37,569 nt of DNA from Fodinibius halophilus (GCF_011059105.1 NZ_JAALLS010000028.1:1-37569); one strand, 5' to 3'; shown: positions 1 to 11,204, counted from the stretch's first letter. Translations and numbers: made by a program. The notes: generated by a model not told the origin, from the letters alone.

Positions 1-32
1 TAACTGGGTGTCCACCAAAATGTAGCAAGTTC

Positions 33-266
33 ATGGATCTATTCGTGTTGTCAGTTATTTTATTAGTTATCTTATTTACGGATCTTATCCCTTTTGAAAA
101 AGGCTTAACCTATTCATTGAGTCTATTATTTTTACTCTGGGGTATATCATGGTTTATTCAATTAGCACTATTGACACAGAATAAAACGAACTATTTTGTA
201 TTGGGTCAGTGGATAGTCTGGTTCTTTTGTTCGGGGTTGCTATACTTTGGAGCTAAACTGATGTAA
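33..266 (+). CDS. small two- to three-helix membrane protein, unknown function
   Basis: A 77-residue, very hydrophobic protein with about three membrane segments (residues 3-16, 26-48 and 57-75) and few charges. I recognise no family. The reading frame stays open upstream of the ATG to the window edge (bases 3-32), so the gene may start outside the window and this could be a C-terminal part. It lies just before a repeat-rich gap and has no obvious operon partner in view. The coherent membrane-protein composition supports a real gene; the function is unknown. Confidence 0.5.
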   Translation: MDLFVLSVILLVILFTDLIPFEKGLTYSLSLLFLLWGISWFIQLALLTQNKTNYFVLGQWIVWFFCSGLLYFGAKLM

Positions 267-599
267 AATTACCTAACCCGCGCATTTATTAGACTACCCT
301 ACCGAGTTGAGATGTGCAAAACCATCTCTCATATTTAACAATACCAGCACGGCGGGAGACAGGCTAGCCCTCCCGTAAGGCCTCGAGCCTAACCCTTGAA
401 TTTGCCCTCCCGCCGGTGGTATTACCAACACCTAAATAGCATTCAAGCGGACGTGCCTCACCTTTCATCCCTGCTAATTTGGAGGTGGATAAGTTAAGGG
501 TAATTTGATTGGGAAAAGTACTTTCCAATATATCCATGCAATAACAACGGCTATAACCAAGACAGAAATAAAATAGAGGTAGTTGAGGCCTTACTATAA
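267..599. other. intergenic gap with inverted repeats, no gene seen
   Basis: No convincing coding sequence on either strand; the minus-strand frame at 364-618 lacks protein-like character. The gap holds a short hairpin at 309-328 (GAGATG, 8-base loop, CATCTC), a longer inverted repeat at 340-423 (listed separately), and a near-palindrome around 508-529 centred on AGTACT. Confidence 0.5.
340..423. repeat. 84-bp inverted-repeat element with GC-rich arms
   Basis: The left arm AATACCAGCACGGCGGGAG (340-358) pairs with the right arm CTCCCGCCGGTGGTATT (407-423), with a small bulge. A nested pair AGGCT/AGCCT (361-365, 386-390) lies inside. The arms are clearly more GC-rich than the AT-rich flanks, as expected for a small non-autonomous repeat or a structured RNA. 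I found no second copy in this window. Confidence 0.5.
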
Positions 600-1694
600 A
601 TGAGATTAATCTATACAAGTTTTAATCTAATACTATTTATCATTTTATTTAGCGGCTGTAATTCCAAGTCAGAAAATGCTACCCCCACTGACCAGTTTGA
701 CACAAAAATACAATTAACGTTAATTAATGAGTGGAAAATTAATTCCCCTGCCGTAGTTCCTGATCCGCGATCCGCAGGAGTAATACTCAAGGATACAAGC
801 CTTGTTCTTGCTGATTACTCCTTAAATACAATCAATCGTTTTGATAAACAGGGTTCGTTACTCCAAACACTTGGAGGCACGGGCCGAGGACCTGCTGAAT
901 TCACTAATATTACAGATGCTGCAATCAATTCCAATGGTAAAGTAGCTGTAGCTGACCTTAACAACGCCAGATTTACGATCCTAAATATTTTTGGGGATTC
1001 GCTGGATATAGAATCATTAGATCCGGGTTGGCATACCAGGTTACATTGGGTGGCAAATCAATTGGTAATTACTAACAATCCGTTCAAAGAGGGAGCCAGC
1101 AATCCCAGTGATATTTTTATGCGTTTATATGATCCGGAATCAGGGGAAAAGGAAGCATTTTTTCAAATGGAACTGGAATGGGGTGATTCTGTGCCCGATG
1201 ATCAGAAATCCTGTACCTTTTGTGGGCTTCATTTTATGAAAGATTTGGTTTTCTTCACCTCTCCCCAAGATACCAGCTATAGAATATATAAGATAAATCC
1301 CCAAACAAATGAGACCCTTCTTTTTACACGTTCTGGCATTCCAGCAGTTACATACACTGATAAGGAGATAAAAGAACTGAAAAATGAAAAACAAAGAATG
1401 CACCAAATTACCGGATTGAACTCAAAAGATAAGATACCAACTCACAAACCTCGTTTTATTGACTTTTTCCCGGATCAAAAAGGGCGACTCTGGGCTTTGC
1501 TTACTCCATCTGAAGCAGAAGCACCTGTTTTCGATATCTTCTCCCAAGATGCAACCTATATTGGAAGTTTGCGAGCTCCTCAAGGTACTTTATCAGCCCG
1601 TTATATTCCAAATCATTACATACTATTTATTTATAAAACGGAAGACCCAGACATATGGAAAGGTGGGTTATATAAATTTTTAGATCAAAGGTGA
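600..1694 (+). CDS. six-bladed beta-propeller lipoprotein (BF3164-like)
   Basis: A 364-residue protein with a hydrophobic leader and a lipobox-like FSGC ending at Cys20, so probably exported and lipid-anchored. The body shows propeller (NHL/BF3164-type) repeats: a ligand-free blade pattern such as LADYSLNTINRFDKQGSLLQ followed by GGTGRGPAEF, and a second blade VAVADLNNARFTILN. Length suits the family, which is abundant in Bacteroidota; no enzymatic activity is established for it. Phe rather than Leu at -3 weakens the lipobox a little. The gene stands alone between two gaps, so context says nothing about its partner. Confidence 0.75.
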   Translation: MRLIYTSFNLILFIILFSGCNSKSENATPTDQFDTKIQLTLINEWKINSPAVVPDPRSAGVILKDTSLVLADYSLNTINRFDKQGSLLQTLGGTGRGPAEFTNITDAAINSNGKVAVADLNNARFTILNIFGDSLDIESLDPGWHTRLHWVANQLVITNNPFKEGASNPSDIFMRLYDPESGEKEAFFQMELEWGDSVPDDQKSCTFCGLHFMKDLVFFTSPQDTSYRIYKINPQTNETLLFTRSGIPAVTYTDKEIKELKNEKQRMHQITGLNSKDKIPTHKPRFIDFFPDQKGRLWALLTPSEAEAPVFDIFSQDATYIGSLRAPQGTLSARYIPNHYILFIYKTEDPDIWKGGLYKFLDQR

Positions 1695-1898
1695 TAGTTA
1701 TAAAGTCTATTGTGTTAAGAAATAGATAAAAAGCAGTATATAGCGCTGTTTTACACGCCCCCTTACAGCAAGGTCATTATCCCTTATTACTTTTCGTTAA
1801 TGCTTAATGATCTTTGGAACTGATATTGCCATGAATTTTACATAATTGTAATCATTTTTTATGATTAATAATTGTCTTCCATACTTAAAATTAAGGAT

Positions 1899-2291
1899 AT
1901 GTTTTATTTCAAGAGTACTAAAAAGCCCGCACCAATTGCACTTTCTTTAGGAATTCTTGGCGGTACTGTTCTTATTATAACAACTTTACTCACCTCAAAA
2001 GGATTTGCCATCTTTATTCCATATACTGCTCTTATAATAGCAACATTTGCTGTATTACGAGCGGTACATTGGTCCTCGTTCTCTAAGCGATTCACCACAT
2101 CATTTCTTACTTTTATGGTTGCGACTATTATACTGTACCTATTTATCGGCATTTTCGATGCAGGCACCATTTTAGAGATTCCAGTTTTGGGTCACATATG
2201 GAGATTTGGACTTTTGGCTGTGATTGGTGGCGCTCTTAGTTTTGCTGTTGCCTATCTTGCAGATGTTGGTAGAAGCCAAATAACTGAGTAA
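1899..2291 (+). CDS. four-helix membrane protein, unknown function
   Basis: About 130 residues with four hydrophobic segments (roughly residues 12-31, 36-53, 66-86 and 102-122 from the ATG) and short polar loops; no cysteine pairs or catalytic motif. The frame can be extended to a TTG at 1872, adding nine residues, but the ATG at 1899 gives a normal start. Neither has a Shine-Dalgarno sequence. I do not recognise a family. It ends 171 bases before lgt and is unlikely to be strictly coupled to it. Confidence 0.6.
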   Translation: MFYFKSTKKPAPIALSLGILGGTVLIITTLLTSKGFAIFIPYTALIIATFAVLRAVHWSSFSKRFTTSFLTFMVATIILYLFIGIFDAGTILEIPVLGHIWRFGLLAVIGGALSFAVAYLADVGRSQITE

Positions 2292-2462
2292 TTAGTTAGT
2301 ATAACCAGCGCACTAGCACCATTGCCTCCCTCCTGCTTTCTGCTCGTTTTGTTTTCTGGGCTTCAAATAGTAAACTGCAATCGAATTTACATTCACACGG
2401 GTATCAGTTATGCCCAAGGTTGTTAAAGAGCTTTTTAAGTCCCCCATTCAAAATATTATTCA

Positions 2463-3491
2463 ATGCTATCACGTAATGCTATGGTATGGGATACCAGTCC
2501 TGAAATTGTAAATTTGGGTACCTTTCATCTGCCCTTTCCTGTTGCTATATGGGGAATTATCGTTGCTATTATTGCAATTTTTTATAGCTATCCTAAGATC
2601 ATCCCGGAAGAAAAATCACAACAACAATCGTCCACCTGGAAATTTTGGGGACTGATAATTAGTGCATTCATTGGTGGGCAGCTAATCTTTTTAATATTCC
2701 CTTCTCCTGAGATTCAACAAATAGGGCCCATTCGGTTCCGTTGGTATGGACTGCTTTTTGCCAGTAGCTTTGTTATTGGATCATTTATTATGCATCACAT
2801 GTATAATAAAGCTGGTTTTACCCAGGAAGACCTTGACCGGCTGCTAATGTTTATAATAGTTGGCACTGTTATCGGGGCACGGTTGGGGCATGTTTTATTT
2901 TATGATTTTCAGCTTTATCTGCAAAATCCATTAGAAATCATCAAAATTTGGAATGGCGGATTAGCTAGCCATGGAGCAGCTATTGGTATTTTATTAGCCA
3001 TCTATTTTTACGTAAAAAAGTATGAAAAAATGAGTTTCTTTTGGCTAGCTGACCGCGTTGTTGTACCGGTATCTATCGGTGGAGCCCTCATCCGGTTGGG
3101 TAATTTCATGAATTCTGAAATCGTGGGCCAACCTACCGATTTGTCTTGGGGAATTGTTTTTGCCCGCCGGCCCGATTTAAGTATGGTGCCACGTCATCCA
3201 AGTATGCTTTATGAGGCACTGCTTTGTCTATTTATATTTGCCATCATTTGGTACATCTATAAGCACTACGAAAATAGGCCACCTGAAGGCGCAATGTTTA
3301 GCATGTTTTTAGTAACATTATTTGGCGGTCGTTTCTTTCTTGAATATTTGAAACATCAGCAAGCAGCCTTCGCTACCGGTGCATTAAACATGGGGCAATG
3401 GCTAAGCATTCCACTGGTTGCTTTTGGTCTCTGGCTGCTTTTTAGAAAAGTAAAATGGTCAACTCAAATTGATAATAAGAATTTGAAATAA
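2463..3491 (+). CDS. lgt: prolipoprotein diacylglyceryl transferase
   Basis: Lgt moves the diacylglyceryl group from phosphatidylglycerol to the lipobox cysteine of prelipoproteins, the first step of lipoprotein maturation in the inner membrane. The 342-residue protein has about seven membrane segments. It contains the family signature around IRLGNFMNSEIVG (residues 210-222, with R211, N214 and E219), the conserved SHGAAIG stretch (H170) and RHPSMLYEA (R244-A252). It is longer than the E. coli enzyme (291) because of an extended N-terminal region (residues 1-85). It serves the many lipoproteins encoded in this window. The start is the first ATG in frame. Confidence 0.93.
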   Translation: MLSRNAMVWDTSPEIVNLGTFHLPFPVAIWGIIVAIIAIFYSYPKIIPEEKSQQQSSTWKFWGLIISAFIGGQLIFLIFPSPEIQQIGPIRFRWYGLLFASSFVIGSFIMHHMYNKAGFTQEDLDRLLMFIIVGTVIGARLGHVLFYDFQLYLQNPLEIIKIWNGGLASHGAAIGILLAIYFYVKKYEKMSFFWLADRVVVPVSIGGALIRLGNFMNSEIVGQPTDLSWGIVFARRPDLSMVPRHPSMLYEALLCLFIFAIIWYIYKHYENRPPEGAMFSMFLVTLFGGRFFLEYLKHQQAAFATGALNMGQWLSIPLVAFGLWLLFRKVKWSTQIDNKNLK

Positions 3492-3806
3492 TCTGTGATT
3501 TAATCACAATATATTTAGTGCTCTACAAATAGTGTATTAGTCGTATAATCCCTTCTCATAGGCTTAAAACTAATTTTGGACAAACAAATCTGTACCCGTT
3601 TCATTTTGGGCCATTTTCACACCAATCCGAACTCCAATTAGGTACAGTCTATACAGCCTCACTTATTGACATAGACCTTCTAGCAAGTGAGCATGAAGGA
3701 CTGCAAGACTAAGACCGCCCCAATTATGTGGACTTCTGGGTGGCATTTGCTTTGAGATTTTGTAGCTTGCTCTTACATACCGATAAATAATAATTGGTTG
3801 AAAAAT
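3492..3806. other. intergenic gap between lgt and the VOC gene
   Basis: About 315 bases without a credible gene. A 13-base palindrome GTGATTTAATCAC lies just after lgt (3495-3507); it is too small and lacks a T-run, so I do not call it a terminator. Around 3660-3790 a short + strand frame with in-frame stops could be a decayed gene end, but I cannot identify it. Confidence 0.4.
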
Positions 3807-4211
3807 ATGATTAGAAATGAGCCTGTTATTGCTGTACAGGATGTAGACGCCAGTGCCACGTGGTATCAGACGCTGTTTGATTGTAATCGATCTCATGGTC
3901 ATGGTGGGGATAAGTTCGAAATTCTTACTGATGATGAGGGATCTGTTCTTTTGTGCCTTCATGAATGGGAAGTAGATCAACATCCAACAATGATGGATAC
4001 AACTATAACGCCAGGAAATGGACTTATTCTATATTTTCGAACCGATCGCTTAGAGCAAATACGGAACCAAGCAGAGAAGCTGGACACGGAAATTGAAAGA
4101 GATATCGAGCGGAGTCCTAATTCCGGTGAAGAAGAATTTTCAATACGAGATCTGGATTGCTACTATCTCACAATTTCTTCTTACCATGACTATGGACATG
4201 GTTATAAATAA
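3807..4211 (+). CDS. VOC-superfamily (glyoxalase/bleomycin-resistance-like) protein
   Basis: A 134-residue protein of typical single-domain VOC length. The N-terminus PVIAVQDVDASATWYQTLFD is the usual first beta-strand and helix of the fold, and the C-terminal half ends with the second beta-alpha-beta module (FSIRDLDCYYLTIS). VOC proteins act as dioxygenases, glyoxalases or drug-binding proteins; nothing here fixes the substrate. The frame opens at a TTG (3798), but the ATG at 3807 places the fold exactly at the N-terminus and is preferred. No operon partner is evident. Confidence 0.75.
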   Translation: MIRNEPVIAVQDVDASATWYQTLFDCNRSHGHGGDKFEILTDDEGSVLLCLHEWEVDQHPTMMDTTITPGNGLILYFRTDRLEQIRNQAEKLDTEIERDIERSPNSGEEEFSIRDLDCYYLTISSYHDYGHGYK

Positions 4212-4304
4212 TAACCGCCTCTAAAGCTTGCTTATCAAATAAACAATTATTTGCACCCAAGTATGCCTAAGCTTGTTATAGAACTGTCATAAATCTTTAT
4301 AGAT

Positions 4305-5030
4305 ATGTTCATAAAAATTCTTCGTCCATTATCAGTTATTTGGGTTTCTTTGTTCCTATCTTCCTGTGCCTCTATACCTATTACTTTAGATAAGCCTCAA
4401 AAGATGTTTCCGGCAGATCTTCCTTCAAACGTCTGTTATTTAAAAACGGTACGAGCGGTTAGGATAATTGGTTTTCGTACTGGGTATAATTCAACCGGTA
4501 CATTGATTGAAGGCCAATACCTCGTCACCGCTGCACATAATTTATATGACTCTTGGCGTACCAGGCTCTTGGGGGTTCAAGTAACTTGCAAGGCTGATGA
4601 TGGAAGTATTGTTACTTCGATTGTTTCCAAAGAAGGTATTAGTAAGACTCGCAAAGTCAGCCATTACAATAAAGAGTACGCAACTGATTACGCTTTTTTG
4701 AAATTGAATAAGCCTATTCCGGTTACCGAAATACTAACGCTGACCAGAGATACCAATATTGAAAATGTGCAAGAAATTGAAGTCGCAGGTTACCCCAGTA
4801 TCAAACTGGAACATCTCACTGGCAAAGTTAAACACCCAATCCCCAATGATTCTACATTTTATTACGAGGTAGATACTAAAAAAGGAATGAGTGGTGGACC
4901 TGTTTGGCCAACATCGCAAAGTACGGGTACCGTCCCTCTATTGGGTATACATGTCACAGAAGGTAGGGCTCGGATTGTTAACAGTGACCTGATTGATGAT
5001 TTTGAAAACTGGAAAGATAGCTTAAAATAG
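4305..5030 (+). CDS. trypsin-like serine protease lipoprotein
   Basis: A 241-residue predicted exported lipoprotein: hydrophobic leader and lipobox LSSC with Cys21. The S1 (V8/trypsin-like) catalytic triad is visible: His78 in VTAAHN, Asp128 in TDYAFLKL and Ser196 in GMSGGP. All three are in the expected order and context, so the enzyme should be active in the periplasm or at the outer membrane. It has no PDZ domain, unlike DegP/HtrA. The substrate is unknown. It is monocistronic by spacing, with a large repeat-rich gap downstream. Confidence 0.82.
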   Translation: MFIKILRPLSVIWVSLFLSSCASIPITLDKPQKMFPADLPSNVCYLKTVRAVRIIGFRTGYNSTGTLIEGQYLVTAAHNLYDSWRTRLLGVQVTCKADDGSIVTSIVSKEGISKTRKVSHYNKEYATDYAFLKLNKPIPVTEILTLTRDTNIENVQEIEVAGYPSIKLEHLTGKVKHPIPNDSTFYYEVDTKKGMSGGPVWPTSQSTGTVPLLGIHVTEGRARIVNSDLIDDFENWKDSLK

Positions 5031-5367
5031 CGTTCTGATATATACTTTAACGCCTTCACCGAATTGGTGTGGGATTATTTGATGTTATCAGCTCTGTAAA
5101 GCTACCTCTTTATTGGAATGGCCTCACTATGGAGTGTATGTTCTTTTTTCAGTAAAAAAATCTCTCCATAGAACAAGACACGGAAAAAAGTGCCCGATTA
5201 CACATAAAATTCGTTGTCTGAGAAAGCCCTGCAGGGCAAGTCGGCTGTAGGTTCTTTTTCTATTTATTCAAAACCCGTGTCATTAGGTGTGCAAAAAGCA
5301 CCCCTCAGGAATCACACAGTTTCTTCGGGGAGATTGCCGCGTCGTACCAATAACCCACGGTACTCCT

Positions 5368-5382
5368 CCCCGTAAAACGGGG
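5368..5382. repeat. short GC hairpin inside a dispersed-repeat-like block
   Basis: CCCCGT and ACGGGG form a 6-bp stem around a 3-base loop. The flanks GATTGCCGCG (about 5331-5340) and CGCGCAATGACA read as the two outer arms of a larger repeat. Confidence 0.4.
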
Positions 5383-5519
5383 CACCGCGCAATGACAGAC
5401 GTTGGTTTAAAAATTATAAGCGGTGTCACTGAGAGAGATTCCGGCGATTTTGTAAGCCCGCAATAGTCACTCTTTCTCAGCTCGCGAAGTACACCAAAGC
5501 CCAAATAATACAACCACTT

Positions 5520-5547
5520 GTCATCCTGAACTTAGTTCAGGATCTCC
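5520..5547. repeat. REP-like palindromic repeat (GTCATCCTGAA family)
   Basis: A perfect hairpin ATCCTGAACT-t-AGTTCAGGAT (5523-5543) sits in the frame GTCATCCTGAA...GATCTCC. About 20 of 28 positions match the inner part (36826-36853) of the element inserted in the AAA+ gene near 36.9 kb, so the two probably belong to one repeat family. Confidence 0.6.
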
Positions 5548-5611
5548 TCAAAAAAGGTTCGGCAAGTAAACCCCAAGTAATTACCTGCACTCAAAGGGCT
5601 ATTGAGTCAAA

Positions 5612-5639
5612 GAAGTAGTGTCTACGTAGACACTACTTC
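5612..5639. repeat. perfect 28-bp palindrome
   Basis: GAAGTAGTGTCTAC (5612-5625) is followed directly by its exact reverse complement GTAGACACTACTTC (5626-5639), with no loop. No T-run follows, so it is not an ordinary terminator. It could be a protein-binding site or a repeat core. Confidence 0.6.
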
Positions 5640-5778
5640 AGAAGGCGTGTCTGGGCATCCATATATTTACCTCTGCCCTGCTAACATGCTTTTTCAGCGT
5701 TTTATATTCCATTAATCTTTTGAACACGACAATAGTTATCTTGATATTAGAATGTGTACACAATAAAAAGTGGTACCC

Positions 5779-6168
5779 GTGAAAAGGTTAGTCATACTTC
5801 TGATCATATCAGTTTTACTCAATTGCGAAAATACCAAGTCTCCCGTTCAGCCCAAGATTGGAGAAGAATTTACAATTGAATATGGGCAAGAAATCACTAT
5901 CCCTGAAGAAGGTATCACCCTTCGGTTTAATGATGTTTTGACAGACTCAAGGTGTCCCCAAGGGGTATCTTGTATTTGGTTGGGGAATGCAGAAATTGTT
6001 ATTGAATTGAATGACACTAAGGCAAACCTTAATACTCTACTAGAGCCCAACCAAGTTCGTTTTTCTGAATATAAGGTCCAATTTCTCTCACTAAAACCCT
6101 ATCCTAAACACGATGTAGAGCTTGAGAATAAAGATTATTTTGCTAAACTTTTGATCTCAAAAAATTGA
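5779..6168 (+). CDS. small exported (possibly lipid-anchored) protein with DSRCP...CIW motif
   Basis: About 129 residues with a hydrophobic leader ending LLNC, a poor but possible lipobox (Asn at -1). The mature part has two cysteines in TDSRCPQGVSCIWLGNAE, a motif shared by a family of small uncharacterised Bacteroidota proteins; the pair may form a disulphide. Two GTG starts are possible: 5770 and 5779. The second puts a Lys-Arg pair directly before the hydrophobic core and is preferred. The function is unknown. Confidence 0.68.
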   Translation: MKRLVILLIISVLLNCENTKSPVQPKIGEEFTIEYGQEITIPEEGITLRFNDVLTDSRCPQGVSCIWLGNAEIVIELNDTKANLNTLLEPNQVRFSEYKVQFLSLKPYPKHDVELENKDYFAKLLISKN

Positions 6169-6213
6169 TTCCAATATCTAACTCTACAAATAAAAAAATA
6201 TCATCATTCAAGA

Positions 6214-6405
6214 ATGGTTGCGATGAAGAAATCATTTTTTGACGCTCTAATGATAATAATAATGGGTGCCCTATTGTCAATTGTGGTTTATTTCAATCTT
6301 GATGAGCTTTTTTTAAAGTTTGCTATGATACCATTACTCATATTTTATTTTGTTGGCCAATATTCCCAGAGAGAATTTGGAAGAGTGGGTAAAGACACGA
6401 CCTAA
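6214..6405 (+). CDS. small membrane protein, unknown function
   Basis: A 63-residue protein with two hydrophobic segments (about residues 9-27 and 34-50) and a charged C-terminal tail (QREFGRVGKD). It starts 45 bases after the preceding small exported protein and may be cotranscribed with it. An alternative ATG lies three codons in. No family is recognised; short length and lack of motifs keep confidence moderate. Confidence 0.5.
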   Translation: MVAMKKSFFDALMIIIMGALLSIVVYFNLDELFLKFAMIPLLIFYFVGQYSQREFGRVGKDTT

Positions 6406-6710
6406 AAAGTTATACCCTTGGTAACCATTATATTAGCAAGCGCTCGATTTCTATGGTATGAATGATCTGCTGATTATTTTAACAGCTTGGCTTGGTGGAC
6501 GGTGCCCCACCAAAGCCTGTAAGATAGCCATCAAACTTCCGGATAGCATTACTGCATATTGGGGCAACCAGTCTAGGTAGCCTATGATTCTACTTTTTTA
6601 GTCCCATTTTTTTAATTACCTATTAGATAATGAGTTAATCAACTGACATACCCTTGTCATAAGGACATTATATCTTGACGGTGAATAGAAATGCTATAAA
6701 TCACATAGAA

Positions 6711-7139
6711 ATGGAAAACCTAATAATAGAAACTACTCCTGACGTAGAATCGGCTTTCAATAAATACCCTGCCTCGGCACGAAAAAAGATGGTTGCACTC
6801 CGAAGCTTGATCATAGAAACAGCTAATGAAACGGAACAAGTACCAACATTAGAAGAAACGCTAAAATGGGGCGAACCAAGCTATATTGCCAAACATGGAA
6901 GTACTGTGCGAATTGATTGGAAAAAAAAGACCCCCGACCAATATGCAATCTATTTTACCTGTTCAACCGAATTAGTTCCAACATTTAAGCGACTGTATTC
7001 CGATGTATTTGAATTTGAAGGAGATCGTGCTATTATCTTTCACATGGATGAAGAAATTCCAAAAGTTGTGTTAAAAAAATGTATTGCGGCGGCATTAATG
7101 TATCATAAAGTAAAACAGTTGCCTACGCTTGGTTTGTAG
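6711..7139 (+). CDS. DUF1801 (YdhG-like) domain protein
   Basis: A 142-residue protein matching DUF1801 features: the N-terminal helix with YPASARKKMVALRSLI, then TLEETLKWGEPSY, the strand pattern VRIDWKKKTPDQYAIYF, and a C-terminal helix ending in LMYHKVKQLP. The family is small, soluble and widespread; its biochemical role is not established, although the fold is frataxin-like. The frame can start at a TTG (6675), but the ATG at 6711 matches the usual family N-terminus. Confidence 0.78.
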   Translation: MENLIIETTPDVESAFNKYPASARKKMVALRSLIIETANETEQVPTLEETLKWGEPSYIAKHGSTVRIDWKKKTPDQYAIYFTCSTELVPTFKRLYSDVFEFEGDRAIIFHMDEEIPKVVLKKCIAAALMYHKVKQLPTLGL

Positions 7140-7298
7140 TAAATTGCCTGTAAGTAGATGATCATTTAAAGGATTTCAATAATCGATGAGAACCATTTTG
7201 TTTTTAGCTTCCAAGTTGTATGCTTTTTGTAAGGTTTGATATTCATTGTTCAATGCCTCGTATATACACAAAATCCATCAAGATTAACCAAGATTAAA

Positions 7299-7916
7299 AT
7301 GAAGTTCAAAACGATACTCACCCTTAGTCTCTTTTTCATATTCTATGGCATTACCCAAGCACAAACCTCCCAGGAATCATCAAATACCGGTGAATTCGGA
7401 ATCAGCATTGCTCCTTTTGGTTCCAGCGGTGTTACCCACTTCGGAAAAACTTTAGGTACTCCGGGTTACGATGGAGATACATTTTTTTCAGTGGGGATTA
7501 TCTATATTCATCCATGGAAAAATTGGTTAGATATTGAGACAGCAGTTGGGTATACAAAACATCAAATGAAGGTAACCCCGCATTTCAATCCCGGTAGTAG
7601 CACTGAGCCTTATTTTACCGATGTTTCGCTGATAGATATCCCGATTTCATTAAGAGCTAACTTTCTTCAAATTTTCTATGCCAACAGTGGCGTGTTATTT
7701 GATATTGACATTAGTCAAGCGAACGCCGTAGACAACCAATCAGGAATAGGTTGGATGGCCGGTCTTGGAGCTAATTATGAATTTGATTCCGGGACATCAA
7801 TATTTGTAAATCCATATGTTAAGTTACATTCCATCTTTCCTTTTTCAGCAAAAAGATCAACGCATCAACGAGTACTTGAGGCAGCAATACGTTTTGGTGT
7901 CACCTATAAATTTTAA
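7299..7916 (+). CDS. small outer-membrane beta-barrel protein
   Basis: About 205 residues. A Sec signal peptide (MKFKTILTLSLFFIFYGITQ, cleavage after AQA) is followed by alternating amphipathic strands with many aromatic girdle residues, ending in AIRFGVTYKF with the terminal Phe typical of outer-membrane barrels recognised by BamA. Length suits an eight-stranded barrel of the OmpA/OprF-like or PorT-like type. The frame opens at 7236, but the ATG at 7299 starts precisely at the signal peptide. No ligand or partner can be inferred. Confidence 0.72.
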   Translation: MKFKTILTLSLFFIFYGITQAQTSQESSNTGEFGISIAPFGSSGVTHFGKTLGTPGYDGDTFFSVGIIYIHPWKNWLDIETAVGYTKHQMKVTPHFNPGSSTEPYFTDVSLIDIPISLRANFLQIFYANSGVLFDIDISQANAVDNQSGIGWMAGLGANYEFDSGTSIFVNPYVKLHSIFPFSAKRSTHQRVLEAAIRFGVTYKF

Positions 7917-8104
7917 GCATTAAGAACGTTCTGATCTTTTTTTATAACGATCGCATTTAACGATACTTCTAAAACAAGCTTCAATACCGAATAACATTCA
8001 AAGATACTCTGATTATTTTATATCAATAATAAGACTCTTGTTTTTTGAGGATGCTCTAAACTTTTGAATATAAGCTCGTTAGCATTTTGGGTATTAGAAC
8101 TAAA

Positions 8105-8133
8105 AAAGGGACAGCCTGTTTCCAAGCTGTCCC
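8105..8133 (-). terminator. intrinsic terminator downstream of katG
   Basis: Read on the minus strand, GGGACAGC-loop-GCTGTCCC (arms 8126-8133 and 8108-8115) is followed by a run of T residues. It lies about 75 bases past the katG stop. Confidence 0.75.
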
Positions 8134-8207
8134 CATTCCATTATTGAGATAGAATACGTTTGTTACCAAGATCGGTTATTATCCTGATAACAATATTGAC
8201 TACTACT

Positions 8208-10448
<2,241 letters not shown>

Positions 10449-10669
10449 TTATTGTTACAGATTATTTTGAATAAACATAGTAAATCATAAACTGAATTGT
10501 TGATAGTTATTTATTATTACCCTGATTCCATTTAGTTATATAAGCAACCTATCAACCTTGCCATAAAAGAATTAGTTATATTGACTATTATTCTTAATAT
10601 CATAATGAGAGATTGCTGCCAGTATTTTTCTAAAAAACTAGATACTTATAATCTGAAATTCATCATGAT

Positions 10670-11170
10670 ATGAGCATATTAAAATCATACTGTAATTTTG
10701 TTCTGCTTTCGCTCCTTTTTCTTTTTATAGGGATATCCCCGGCATTTGGTCAAAAAGCTCCAAAGTCTGTTGATAAGGTGTATGAACAATTCAGCAAAGC
10801 CTACGAGCAGTTAAACCTGTCTATGGTCGCGGCCCTCTATCATAAAGAAGCCTACTACTTGACTCCCAACCCCGAAGATAGCATCAGGAAAGGTATTGGG
10901 AATATTATTGATAGTTTTAGAGGGACCTTCGAAAGTGCCCAAAAACGAGGCTCATCTTTGAAGATCTCGTTTGATATTGTAGAAAGAGAAACGTCAGGTA
11001 ATATGGCCTACGATGTGGGATATTATAAATTTGAGGCCTTCCCCAACGAGGGTAAACCGTTTAAATCTGCAGGAAAGTTTGTTACAATTTTACGAAAAAA
11101 ATCGGATGGGAGATGGCAATTTGTAGTTGATGCTTTTAGTGATGCCCCTGTCACCGCTTTTAAGCAATAG
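10670..11170 (+). CDS. secreted SnoaL-like/DUF4440 (NTF2-fold) protein
   Basis: A 166-residue protein with a Sec signal peptide (hydrophobic segment about residues 8-25, cleavage near AFG-Q). The mature part has the NTF2/SnoaL pattern: an N-terminal helix VDKVYEQFSKAYEQLN, the strand LYHKEAYYLTPNPEDS, a helix GIGNIIDSFRGTFESA, and long strands ending RWQFVVDAFSDAP. Such proteins are small isomerase-like or binding domains; the ligand is unknown here. It is divergent from katG, so it may share stress regulation, but no operator is clear. Confidence 0.75.
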   Translation: MSILKSYCNFVLLSLLFLFIGISPAFGQKAPKSVDKVYEQFSKAYEQLNLSMVAALYHKEAYYLTPNPEDSIRKGIGNIIDSFRGTFESAQKRGSSLKISFDIVERETSGNMAYDVGYYKFEAFPNEGKPFKSAGKFVTILRKKSDGRWQFVVDAFSDAPVTAFKQ

Positions 11171-11204
11171 CTCTTTATAGCCATCAGTACAAAACGCTGC
11201 CCAT

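Larger units (their letters stand above)
5031..5778. other. repeat-rich intergenic gap
   Basis: About 750 bases with no convincing gene; the minus-strand frame at 5283-5513 runs through repeats. It holds several palindromes: GCCCTGCAGGGC (5226-5237), a CCCCGT/ACGGGG hairpin (5368-5382), the ATCCTGAACT hairpin (5523-5543) and a perfect 28-bp palindrome (5612-5639). The stretch near 5327-5400, with GATTGCCGCG and CGCGCAATGACA, resembles dispersed intergenic repeats known in Bacteroidota genomes. Confidence 0.6.

Noticed and set aside
309-328. Hairpin as terminator of the first gene
   Set aside because: The stem is only 6 bp and no T-run follows on either strand.
364-618. 84-residue minus-strand open frame
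   Set aside because: It runs through the 340-423 inverted repeat, has no protein-like composition and overlaps the propeller lipoprotein start.
5283-5513. 76-residue minus-strand open frame
   Set aside because: It is made of repeat-like sequence and palindromes; no domain character.
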